Part shown: in pieces, positions 1-5,977 of the stretch
Layout: each line of letters opens with the position of its first letter
Numbering within the stretch: position 1 is the stretch's first letter
NCBI GenBank assembly: GCA_003168295.1
Contig: PMST01000589.1
Span: forward strand, 1-7,636
Source of the DNA: Actinomycetota bacterium
Lineage (GTDB): Bacteria; Actinomycetota; Actinomycetes; Streptosporangiales; Streptosporangiaceae
DNA: 7,636 nt
Reading direction: 5' to 3'
Position numbers and translations under genes: made by a program
Notes under the pieces: model-generated
What the model saw: only the letters and a program-made list of their open reading frames with translations
What the model was told of the DNA's origin: nothing
Databases searched by the model: none

Positions 1-56
1 CCGCCTGGCGCCGGGTCTCCCGGTGAGCGGCGCCGCTGCGACCTCCGGGCCGCGAG

Positions 57-62
57 TACATT
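57..62 (+). promoter_or_regulatory. Candidate -10 element for a leaderless regulator-kinase transcript
   Basis: TACATT fits the actinobacterial TANNNT -10 consensus and ends 8 nt before the GTG at 71. Transcription would then begin at or next to the start codon. There is no strong Shine-Dalgarno sequence: the only G-run (GGGG, 65-68) is too close to the start. No good -35 is visible. This is an inference from spacing only. Confidence 0.35.
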
Positions 63-70
63 CTGGGGTT

Positions 71-739
71 GTGAGGGTGCTGGTCGCGGAGGATGACGAG
101 AATCTCGGCGAGGTCCTGGCCCGCGGGCTGCGGGAGCAGGGCTACGTCGTGGATCTGGTGCCCGACGGCGAGACCGCGGCAAACTACCTGCGCTTCTACT
201 CCTACGAGGTAGTGGTGCTGGACTGGCGCATGCCCAGGCTGTCCGGCCTGGACCTGCTGGCCCGGCTGCGCCGGGGCGGCACCGGCCCGCCGGTGCTGAT
301 GCTGACCGCCCGGGACACGCCCGCGGACCGCATCACCGGCCTGGACGCGGGCGCCGACGACTACCTCGTCAAGCCGTTCGACTTCGGCGAGCTGCTGGCC
401 CGGCTGCGGGCGCTGCAGCGCCGGCCCAAGGTCAGCCAGCCGCCCCGGATGGTGATCGGTGAGGTCGAGTTCGACCCGGCCACCCGCCAGGTGCTGGTCC
501 GCGGCCAGGCCCCGGCGCTTACCGGCACCGAGTTCGGCATCCTGGAGATCCTGATGCGCCGGTCGCCGAACGTGGTGGACCGCCGCTCGATCGCGCAGCA
601 CGTCTGGGACAACGAGGCCGACGCCTTCGGCTCCAACACCATCGACGTCCACTTGGCCAGGCTGCGGGCCAAGCTGACCGGCGGAGGAGTGCGGATCCAG
701 ACCGTCCGGGGCGTCGGCTACCGGATCAGCCCGGCCTGA
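71..739 (+). CDS. OmpR/PhoB-family response regulator
   Basis: DNA-binding response regulator of a two-component system, acting in the cytoplasm after phosphorylation by the kinase encoded next. From the GTG at 71 it has 222 residues, normal for the family. Receiver domain at about 1-115: acidic pair D8/D9, phosphoacceptor D51 (in VVVLDWRMP), T79 (in LMLTARD) and K101 (in LVKPF) are all present. The C-terminal winged helix at about 140-222 carries the typical LTGTEFGILEILMRR and TIDVHLARLRAKL segments and ends in IQTVRGVGYRI. I chose the GTG at 71 because it gives the classic MRVLVAEDD opening and sits 8 nt after a TACATT -10-like hexamer, which suits a leaderless message. An in-frame GTG at 23 would add 16 residues of no family character. 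It is co-transcribed with the kinase, whose ATG lies 7 nt after this stop. The regulated genes cannot be told from sequence, so no gene symbol is given. Confidence 0.95.
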   Translation: MRVLVAEDDENLGEVLARGLREQGYVVDLVPDGETAANYLRFYSYEVVVLDWRMPRLSGLDLLARLRRGGTGPPVLMLTARDTPADRITGLDAGADDYLVKPFDFGELLARLRALQRRPKVSQPPRMVIGEVEFDPATRQVLVRGQAPALTGTEFGILEILMRRSPNVVDRRSIAQHVWDNEADAFGSNTIDVHLARLRAKLTGGGVRIQTVRGVGYRISPA

Positions 740-746
740 GGCCAGC

Positions 747-2078
747 ATGAAAGCCAGGATGCACCCGAGCCCCGCGGTCAAGGTCGCCGCGGTGGCCACC
801 GCCGTGCTGGCCGTAGCCTACGTGGCCGCGGTGATCGTGCTCAATCTGCTGGTGGGCGCGCACCTGACCGGGCAGAGCGAAGCCCGGCTGGCCGACCGGC
901 TCACCGATGTCCGGCGTGACCCGTCCCAGCTCATCCAGGCGGCCAGCGACCCCGGCGGCCGCCGCGACCCAGATGACGACCTGGACGACGATTCGGCGCC
1001 GGTGTACCTGTGGGCGGCGAACGGCAGCGGGACGGTCACCGCGCACAGCCCGGGCGCGCCGTCCCTGCCCGCGTCCCTTTTCCGCAGCACCCTGCGGGCC
1101 AGTGCCGGGGCCCGCGACGGGCTGGCGCTGACGCTCGGCCTGGGCCCCAGGGACGCGCAGTTCCTGCTCAAGGTGGCCCGGAACGGCAGCGGCTGGCTGG
1201 TCGCTGGCCAGAGCCTGGCCGGCGACGCCCACACCCAGAACCTGCTGCGCAACGCCGAGATCATCGCCGGACCGCTCGTGCTGGCCGCGATATTCCTCGC
1301 CTCGCTGGTGGTGGGCCTGCGAGCGCTGGCCCCAGTGGAGCAGTCGCGCCGCCGCCAGCTGGAGTTCACCGCCGACGCCTCGCACGAGCTGCGCACCCCG
1401 CTCAGCGTGATCCGGGCCGAGGCCGACGTCGCCCTGGCCGCCCCGCGGGACGCCGCCGGCTACCGGGACGCGCTTACCCGGATCCAGGGCGAGACCCAGC
1501 GGCTGCGCCAGCTGGTCGAGGACATGCTCTGGCTGGCCCGTTTCGACTCCCGGCCGCCGCCCCCGGGTGATGAGCCGGTCGACCTGGCCACGCTGGCCCA
1601 GGCCTGCGCGGACCGGTTCCGCAGCGTCGGCCCGGCCGTCACCGCCGACACCCAGGACACGCCCGTGCTGATCAGCGCGCCGCCCGAGTGGATCGACCGG
1701 CTGGCCGGAGTGCTGGTCGACAACGCCTGCCGCTACGCGGGCCCCGGCGGCCAGGTCCGGATCCGGGTCCTGGCCCACGGCAGCCGGATCAGCCTGATCG
1801 TGGAGGACAGCGGCCCCGGCATCCCGAAGGCGGAACGGTCCCGGCTGTTCGACCGGTTCCACCGCGCCACCGAACGCGGCTCCGGGACCGGCCTGGGCCT
1901 GGCCATCGGCGACTCGATCGTCCGCTCCACCGGGGGCCGCTGGCAGGTCGGCGAATCCGACCTGGGCGGCGCTTCGATGTCGGTGTCCTGGAAGCACACT
2001 CAGCCCCGGGCCATTCGACCGGTCGAACCGAGTGCCGAACGCCGCGGTGTGCGTCCCTTCCGGGACCTGGGCACCTGA
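747..2078 (+). CDS. Membrane sensor histidine kinase, HAMP region apparently missing
   Basis: Sensor kinase of 443 residues, partner of the preceding response regulator. It autophosphorylates on His and passes the phosphate to D51 of the regulator. Order of parts: short cytoplasmic N-terminus, TM1 about 11-36, an extracytoplasmic sensor region about 37-170, TM2 about 172-191, a dimerisation/phosphoacceptor helix with H213 in DASHELRTPL, then a HATPase_c domain with N box (N326 in VLVDNACRYA), G1 box (D354 in DSGPGIP), F box (LFDRFHR) and G2 box (GSGTGLGL from G378). Only about 21 residues separate TM2 from H213, too few for a full HAMP domain. The sensor region carries an Asp cluster (7 Asp in residues 74-82). 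The tail after about 416 is not part of the catalytic fold. A GAGG at 738-741, overlapping the regulator's stop, serves as ribosome binding site. The signal sensed is unknown. Confidence 0.95.
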   Translation: MKARMHPSPAVKVAAVATAVLAVAYVAAVIVLNLLVGAHLTGQSEARLADRLTDVRRDPSQLIQAASDPGGRRDPDDDLDDDSAPVYLWAANGSGTVTAHSPGAPSLPASLFRSTLRASAGARDGLALTLGLGPRDAQFLLKVARNGSGWLVAGQSLAGDAHTQNLLRNAEIIAGPLVLAAIFLASLVVGLRALAPVEQSRRRQLEFTADASHELRTPLSVIRAEADVALAAPRDAAGYRDALTRIQGETQRLRQLVEDMLWLARFDSRPPPPGDEPVDLATLAQACADRFRSVGPAVTADTQDTPVLISAPPEWIDRLAGVLVDNACRYAGPGGQVRIRVLAHGSRISLIVEDSGPGIPKAERSRLFDRFHRATERGSGTGLGLAIGDSIVRSTGGRWQVGESDLGGASMSVSWKHTQPRAIRPVEPSAERRGVRPFRDLGT

Positions 2079-2120
2079 CGCTGCGCGCCGCCAGCCCCCG
2101 CGCGTGGCCGTCAGGGCAGA

Positions 2121-2154
2121 ATACTAAGTATGCTACTCGGTATGGTATTGAGTG
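2121..2154 (+). promoter_or_regulatory. AT-rich promoter/operator with tandem TACTnnGTA-type dyads
   Basis: An AT-rich island stands out in a very GC-rich background. It holds TACTAAGTA (2122-2130, inside the perfect 11-bp palindrome ATACTAAGTAT), TACTCGGTA (2134-2142) and a weaker TATTGAGTG (2146-2154), spaced exactly 12 bp apart. TATGGT (2141-2146) fits a -10 element (TANNNT) about 12 nt before the ATG at 2159. Tandem dyads overlapping a -10 look like an autoregulatory operator, which fits the PadR-like start codons just downstream. The operator role is inferred. Confidence 0.5.
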
Positions 2155-2158
2155 CCTC

Positions 2159-2209
2159 ATGAGCGTACGGGCGCTGCTGAGCGAGGGATCCCAGTACGGG
2201 CCGGGGCTG
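2159..2209 (+). pseudogene. 5' fragment of a PadR-family transcriptional regulator
   Basis: The ATG at 2159 opens a frame reading MSVRALLSEGSQYGPGL. Actinobacterial PadR-family repressors commonly begin with a string like MSVRHALLALLSEGPKYGLQL, so this resembles that start with a few codons missing after MSVR and a changed end. After residue 17 the frame loses all family resemblance, becomes arginine/proline-rich and stops at 2326. Meanwhile the plausible coding signal moves to another frame (WLVIVAVLLLAAAAWF, from about 2208). I read it as a decayed or rearranged PadR start that has kept its promoter/operator. The family match is from memory of the N-terminal consensus over few residues. It could also be a short leader peptide for the gene downstream. 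Confidence 0.45.
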
Positions 2210-2225
2210 GCTGGTCATCGTCGCC

Positions 2226-2822
2226 GTGCTCCTGCTCGCGGCGGCCGCGTGGTTCCTACGTCATCGCGCGGCGCGACTCCCCCGGCTGGCCTTACGCGCG
2301 GACGCCGGGCGGTGCCAGATGCCTGACGCGCCGATCGAACCGCAGGCCGGGGCGCCGCTCAGGCAGTCAGCCGACCACCAGACCGCGCGCCGCTCCCTGT
2401 CCCGCTGGGCGGTCCACCTCGGTCTCCTGGGCTCGGCAGCGGCCGCACTCGGCACGCTGGACCTCCTGCATGTGCGGATCGCCATCCACACCGACGTCGG
2501 CCTTGTCTTCGTCGCGCTGGTGGTCGTGCACCTGGCCCAGCGCCCCCGGGCTCTCGCCCGCATGGCCACCCGGACCGTCCAGGCCCGGACGATCGCCGAA
2601 CGAGCAATCCGCCTCGCCGCTTCGGACCTGCTGCTCCTTTTCATCACCTTGAACGTGCTCGTCTCAGGCGTCCTGGACTGGAACCGCGGCGCGCCGATCC
2701 AACTGCCGATACCCGGGCCGTTCGGCAGGTGGCACGCCATCTCCGGGCTCGCCCTCATCGTCTACCTGGCGGTGCACGTCTGGCGCAGGAGGAAGCGCCT
2801 GCGGCGGTCGACGATCCGATAG
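2226..2822 (+). CDS. Small membrane protein with bis-His helices, DUF4405/cytochrome-b-like
   Basis: Predicted polytopic membrane protein of 198 residues from the GTG at 2226. Apparent helices: an N-terminal hydrophobic stretch (about 1-11), then about 61-81, 89-106, 131-151 and 170-186. Two helices carry His pairs 14 residues apart (H88/H102 and H170/H184), and H64 lies in another helix. His-x13-His on one helix face is the usual arrangement for b-type haem ligands in small cytochrome-b-like and DUF4405 membrane proteins, so a role in haem binding or membrane electron transfer is likely but inferred. The start is doubtful. No Shine-Dalgarno precedes 2226, and the GTG falls in the middle of a helix that continues upstream in frame (WLVIVAV) to a stop at 2178 without an ATG or GTG. 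The ATG at 2319 would give a 167-residue four-helix protein and may be the true start. A hairpin follows the stop. Confidence 0.7.
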   Translation: MLLLAAAAWFLRHRAARLPRLALRADAGRCQMPDAPIEPQAGAPLRQSADHQTARRSLSRWAVHLGLLGSAAAALGTLDLLHVRIAIHTDVGLVFVALVVVHLAQRPRALARMATRTVQARTIAERAIRLAASDLLLLFITLNVLVSGVLDWNRGAPIQLPIPGPFGRWHAISGLALIVYLAVHVWRRRKRLRRSTIR

Positions 2823-2830
2823 CGGCGATG

Positions 2831-2861
2831 CCGGGTACGACCCGGCCTTATTGGTCAGGCC
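2831..2861. terminator. Hairpins between convergent genes, candidate bidirectional terminator
   Basis: CCGGGT-ACG-ACCCGG (2831-2845) is a perfect 6-bp stem with a 3-nt loop. A second overlapping stem, GGCCT/AGGCC (2844-2848 with 2857-2861), follows. They lie 8 nt after the stop of the plus-strand membrane protein and 16-47 nt beyond the stop of the minus-strand ankyrin gene. No proper U-tract is present on either strand, which is common for GC-rich actinobacterial terminators. Confidence 0.45.
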
Positions 2862-2877
2862 ATCACCTTCAGGTCCG

Positions 2878-4470
2878 TCACTCTTGCCGAGATATACGTT
2901 GGTCAGGCCGCCGACGCGCGTCGTGCTTGGCGGGTTCGCCGTGGCGGCGCAGGAGGGCGGCGACTTCGGGGCTGGGGGGCTTGGGGTCATCGGGTGACAG
3001 GGTGATGTCCTGGGCCGAGGCGCCTGCGTCGAGCAGGGCTTGGACGGCGGCGGTCCAGTCGGGGTGGGGGTTGTCGGCGGGTTGTTCTCCACTGCCGACA
3101 CCCGCCCACTCGATCGGGGTGCTGTCCCAGCTCATGTCGCGTGCCTCGATGTCGGCGCCGCGGTCCAGCAGCAGGCGGACGGCGGGGGCGCTGCCGGAGT
3201 AGGCGGCGGCGTGCAGTGCCGTGCCTCCGTCGTCGCCGCGGGCGTCCACGGGGAAGCCGAGGTCGAGCATCAGCGTGATCGCCGCGGTGTTGCCGCTCTG
3301 GGCGGCCTGGATCAGCGCGGTGGCCTGCTGCGCGGTGGTGAGGCGGCCGGGCATCCCGGGGTCGTGGGCCAGCTGCTGCGCAGCCGCGGCCTGGTCCGCG
3401 TGCTGGCAGGCGGCCAGGAACCGGTCGGTACCGGTGGTGTCGTCGGCGGCGCCGTAGCGGCGCAGCAACGCCGCGAGGTCGGCGCGGCCCTGGCTGGTGG
3501 CCAGGGCGTAGGGCGAGCGCCCGTCGGGACCGGGGGTGTCTGGGTAGGCGCCGTGGGCGAGCAGCAGGCCGGTCAGTTCGGCTGAGCATCCGGACCGGAC
3601 GGCGGCATAGACCGCCGGAGCCGGCGAGTCGGCGTCGTCGGCGTAGCGGTTAGGGTCGGCCCCCGCCGCCAGCAGCAGCCGGGCGCCCTCGGTGTAGTCG
3701 GTGCTGATCGGGGCGGCGAGCGCCATCCGGGCGATCTGGGCGACATCGGCAGTATGGCCGAGGAGCAGCCGCAGGCACTCGTGGCCATCCGTACCGAACC
3801 CCGCCAGGTACAGGTCGTGGTCGCCGGGCACAGCGCCGCGGTCCAGCAGCAGCCTGGTGATGAGCGGGTTGGCCGCGCCGGCGACCGCGCAGCGCAGCGG
3901 GGTCCAGCCGCCGTGGCCTCCCAGCTCGCCGGTGCTGCCGTTGGGGTCGGCTCCGGCGTCCAGCAGCAGCCGGGTCACGGCCAGCAGGCCCTCGGCCCGG
4001 GCCGGGTCGAGCTGATGCCACCGCGAGGCGCTGGCTGCGTGCAGCGGCGTCCAGCCCGACCGGGCGTCGGCCTGGGTCGCCAGGCCCGGATCCCGGCGGA
4101 TCTCGGCACGCACGCGGCCGACGTCGCCGAGGATCACCGCGGTGGCGAAGTTGTAGCCGGCGATCTCGGGGGTGGCCTCGAGCATCCGGGCCGCCCGGCC
4201 CGTCCAGTCGCGGATGCTGGCCTCGCAGAACGCTTCCGCCTGCTGGGCCAGGCTCGCGGTGCGGGCGATGACCTCGTCCTTCAGCCTGGTCCAGCTCGCG
4301 AAGCCGTACTCGCGGGCCACGGCCAGCTGCGCGGTAGCCAAGGTCAGCTCAGCTGACACGGCCCGGATCCGGCCGGTGGCCGCGGTGTCGCCTGCCTGCG
4401 CGGCGCGCAGCAGGTCCCGGGCCTGGCGGCGCAGGTGATCGAGGCTGGGCCTGGCCGGAAGATCCGCCAT
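2878..4470 (-). CDS. Ankyrin-repeat protein
   Basis: Cytoplasmic protein of 530 residues with no signal peptide and no membrane helix. The N-terminal helical part (about 1-70) has the pattern seen at the head of many actinobacterial ankyrin proteins: SLDHLRRQARDLLRAAQAGD, then a stretch ending in AREYGFASWTRLKDEV. Ankyrin repeats follow from about 138 to 345 (GWTPLHAA at 139-146 with LLLDAGADPN at 168-177; GWTPLRCA at 188-195 with LLLDRGA; LLLAAGADPN; LLLAHGAYPD; GRSPYALA with LLRRYGA). A second block runs from about 383 to 511 (GTALHAAAYSG, LLLDRGADIEARD, then LLDAGASAQD and LLRRHGEPA). The 171-residue middle varies more from the consensus. Ankyrin repeats bind other proteins; no partner is shown by the neighbours. 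The ATG at 4468-4470 is backed by AAGGAG (minus strand, 4476-4481). The last about 15 residues are basic and outside any repeat. No enzymatic domain is visible. Confidence 0.93.
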   Translation of the reverse strand: MADLPARPSLDHLRRQARDLLRAAQAGDTAATGRIRAVSAELTLATAQLAVAREYGFASWTRLKDEVIARTASLAQQAEAFCEASIRDWTGRAARMLEATPEIAGYNFATAVILGDVGRVRAEIRRDPGLATQADARSGWTPLHAASASRWHQLDPARAEGLLAVTRLLLDAGADPNGSTGELGGHGGWTPLRCAVAGAANPLITRLLLDRGAVPGDHDLYLAGFGTDGHECLRLLLGHTADVAQIARMALAAPISTDYTEGARLLLAAGADPNRYADDADSPAPAVYAAVRSGCSAELTGLLLAHGAYPDTPGPDGRSPYALATSQGRADLAALLRRYGAADDTTGTDRFLAACQHADQAAAAQQLAHDPGMPGRLTTAQQATALIQAAQSGNTAAITLMLDLGFPVDARGDDGGTALHAAAYSGSAPAVRLLLDRGADIEARDMSWDSTPIEWAGVGSGEQPADNPHPDWTAAVQALLDAGASAQDITLSPDDPKPPSPEVAALLRRHGEPAKHDARRRPDQRISRQE

Positions 4471-4881
4471 GACGTCTCCTTCACCGGCCTGCGATCCGCG
4501 CGGCAGGCCTGGAAGGGAGATCGCCGTGATCTGCTGCCTGAAAACAGAGGTGGACTACGTCCTGCCCGCGGATCCGGAGGCACCCTCTCGCACCTGCTGC
4601 CCACGGTAATCACCGCGCGGTGGTCGTGTCCAGCACCGGTCCATCACGGCGCATCGTGGCAACGACCGAAGGCACCACAACGCACCGGGCCGGCAGGCCG
4701 CCTGGCGTTCCCAGCTACCTCGCCTTACCTGATGTCATCGCCCGCCGGGTGCCTTTTGCCGGCCTGCCAGCCCATCCGGCTCAGCCCGTCCCGGCTTCAT
4801 CGTCGTGCGGGAGTTTCGGATAGCCTTCGAGGTAGAAGCCGCGCTACGCCATGCCTGCATCTTGCTGCTGGGGAGGTACCG
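4471..4881. other. Intergenic gap between divergent ankyrin and DUF1707 genes
   Basis: Four hundred and eleven bases with no supportable gene. The left edge holds the Shine-Dalgarno of the ankyrin gene (4476-4481, minus). The right edge holds GGGAGG (4871-4876, plus) for the DUF1707 gene. Open frames cross the region, but none has a recognisable protein. Both genes should have promoters here. TAGCCT (4822-4827) fits the -10 consensus, but I see no matching -35 and do not call it. A copy of GGCAGGCC (4692-4699) and its inverse GGCCTGCC (4761-4768) are about 60 nt apart and probably incidental. Confidence 0.6.
4871..4876 (+). promoter_or_regulatory. Ribosome binding site deciding the DUF1707 start
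   Basis: GGGAGG lies 5 nt before the GTG at 4882. The same frame stays open far upstream, so this site is the main reason for setting the start here. Confidence 0.75.
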
Positions 4882-5556
4882 GTGATCACAGGACCGGAAG
4901 AGGGGCCAGCGGCGGGCCGCGGCCATCTGAGGGCGGCCCACTCCGACCGCGAGCACGTGATCGACCTGCTCAAGGCCGCGTTCGTGCAGGACCGGCTGAC
5001 CAAAGACGAGCTCGACGCGCGGACAGGCCAGGCACTCACCGCACGGACCTACGCCGAGCTAGGCACGCTCACCGCCGACATCCCCGCCGGGCCGCCCACC
5101 GCCTGGCCGCCGGGCCCACCCGCCCGGCCGCAGAGCCGGCCAACACAGGCCCACCCGGTGCGGAACGCGGCCATCGGGTCGGCCAGCTGCCTGACCGTCG
5201 CCTTCCTCGCCTTCTGTTACGGCGCCAGCCTGGACGACCAACATACCCCCGTCTTTCTCCTCTTGGCCTTCCTCGCAGTCATGGCGGTGCCGTGCATTAT
5301 CGCGTACACGGCGGCCGGCTCAGTGGGGCGGAGGCGCTCCCGCAGGCAGCTACCGCCGCGACCGGGCCAGGACGGCCAGGCCCCCGCACTGCACCGGTAC
5401 AGCAGCACCGGCGATGCTTCGTCTCCCCCCGGTGCCCGCAGCGACCAGACCCACGCCGACCTGCGGGCCCACCAGTCCCGGCAGGACCGAGCGCGCCCGT
5501 GCAGGCAGGGTGTCCCGGTGCCGCACGGCGCTAGGCCAGCACCGGGCATGGCCTGA
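4882..5556 (+). CDS. DUF1707 domain two-helix membrane protein
   Basis: Protein of 224 residues from the GTG at 4882, chosen because GGGAGG (4871-4876) sits 5 nt before it and because the family domain begins soon after. Residues about 15-68 match the actinobacterial DUF1707 domain, a short helical N-terminal module: LRAAHSDREHVIDLLKAAF, then DRLTKDELDARTGQAL and TYAELGTLTADIP. A proline-rich linker (about 69-92) leads to two membrane helices (about 95-114 and 123-145). A basic, low-complexity tail (about 150-224) contains QAPALHRYSSTGDASSPPG. DUF1707 proteins often pair this module with transmembrane or stress-response domains, but the function is not established. The tail shows no known fold and may be extended by read-through of weakly selected sequence. 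The gene stands alone, divergent from the ankyrin gene and followed by a hairpin 39 nt after the stop. The longer frame upstream of 4882 has no family character. Confidence 0.85.
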   Translation: MITGPEEGPAAGRGHLRAAHSDREHVIDLLKAAFVQDRLTKDELDARTGQALTARTYAELGTLTADIPAGPPTAWPPGPPARPQSRPTQAHPVRNAAIGSASCLTVAFLAFCYGASLDDQHTPVFLLLAFLAVMAVPCIIAYTAAGSVGRRRSRRQLPPRPGQDGQAPALHRYSSTGDASSPPGARSDQTHADLRAHQSRQDRARPCRQGVPVPHGARPAPGMA

Positions 5557-5595
5557 GCCGCTCCACCGTGGGCTCCCTGCGGGCGCTGTTTCCGG

Positions 5596-5622
5596 TGCGG
5601 CCGCGGGAACCCGCGCGCCGCA
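5596..5622 (+). terminator. Long GC hairpin after the DUF1707 gene
   Basis: TGCGGC-CGCGGG (5596-5607) pairs with CCCGCG and GCCGCA (5610-5615 and 5617-5622) with one bulged C at 5616. The two innermost pairs probably open to make the loop. The stem of up to 12 bp begins 39 nt after the stop codon. There is no U-tract, as is usual in very GC-rich genomes. It is likely a transcription terminator or an RNA 3'-end stabiliser. Confidence 0.5.
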
Positions 5623-5820
5623 GATCCCGGCCCGCGTGGCGGCCGGGCAAGCCCAGCCGCCACCACGCCCACACCCGCCCGTCCACGCAGAGATTAACGG
5701 CGGCTGAAATCGGCCGACGGCGGACCCGGCTACCTGACAGGTGCTGTAGTCCACGGCAGCTACGCGGCGGCCGCAAGCTCAAACGTGAACATGGACCAGC
5801 CTGAACGTGAAGGCTTTGAA

Positions 5821-5910
5821 AGCCGGTGAGCGGGATCGAATCGCTGACCTGCCGTTTACGAGGGCATGCTCGCGAGCGGCACACGCTCTAGCTGCAGCGA
5901 TAGCACCGGG
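5821..5910 (-). pseudogene. tRNA-Thr(CGU)-like relic
   Basis: Read on the minus strand, the 3' half is plainly tRNA-like. CTCGTAA matches an anticodon loop with CGU, a variable loop AGGTC follows, then a T-arm AGCGA-TTCGATC-CCGCT (4 of 5 pairs) and a 3' acceptor strand CACCGGC. The 5' acceptor strand CCCGGTG (5904-5910) pairs at 6 of 7 positions, failing at the first. A D-arm CGCT-GCAGCTAG-AGCG is visible. However, the element is about 90 nt instead of about 76. The anticodon arm carries some 13-15 extra bases, including GCTCGCGAGC, so a normal 5-bp stem with a 7-nt loop cannot form. CCA is not encoded. Best read as a decayed tRNA gene or the tRNA-derived part of an attachment site. No integrase is present in the window. 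Confidence 0.6.
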
Positions 5911-5977
5911 CATTGGCACTGATAGCACCAGCTGCGCTGGGATTATCCGGCGGCTCGGTCCACGGTCCAGCCCTAGC

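Larger units (their letters stand above)
5557..5977. other. Gene-free interval with hairpin, short repeats and tRNA relic
   Basis: Four hundred and twenty-one bases between the DUF1707 stop and the symporter stop. Small open frames here lack family resemblance and ribosome binding sites. It holds the long hairpin at 5596-5622, a short palindrome ACCTGACAGGT (5732-5742), two copies of AACGTGAA 21 nt apart (5782-5789, 5803-5810), the palindrome GGCTTTGAAAGCC (5812-5824), the tRNA-like relic (5821-5910) and two copies of GATAGCACC 22 nt apart (5899-5907, 5921-5929). Confidence 0.6.

Noticed and set aside
726..1997. A 423-codon open frame on the minus strand opposite the histidine kinase
   Set aside because: Its composition is Gly/Ala/Gln/Arg-rich without domains, and the plus strand holds every kinase motif. 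Long antisense frames are expected at this GC content.
2152..2652. A plus-strand frame over the first part of the membrane-protein gene
   Set aside because: Ser/Arg/Pro-rich with no membrane helices; the bis-His frame is the coding one.
3160..4020. Repeated CAGCAGCAG-type tracts that look like tandem DNA repeats or a CRISPR-like array
   Set aside because: They are the codons for the LLLDRGA/LLLAAGA helices of the ankyrin repeats read on the opposite strand; spacing and divergence follow protein repeats, and no CRISPR repeat-spacer pattern exists.
3754..4356. A 200-codon plus-strand frame opposite the ankyrin gene
   Set aside because: Low-complexity Gly/Ala/Val/Gln sequence without a ribosome binding site; it is a shadow of the ankyrin repeats.
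4692..4768. Inverted copies GGCAGGCC / GGCCTGCC in the divergent gap
   Set aside because: Only 8 bp with a loop of about 60 nt in GC-rich sequence; too common to support a regulatory structure.
4435..4881. Extension of the DUF1707 protein upstream to 4435
   Set aside because: The extra 149 residues have no family character, the DUF1707 domain starts right after GTG 4882, and GGGAGG precedes that GTG at the right spacing.
5568..5804. A 78-codon frame after the DUF1707 gene
   Set aside because: Arg/Pro-rich, overlaps the strong hairpin, no ribosome binding site, no recognisable family.
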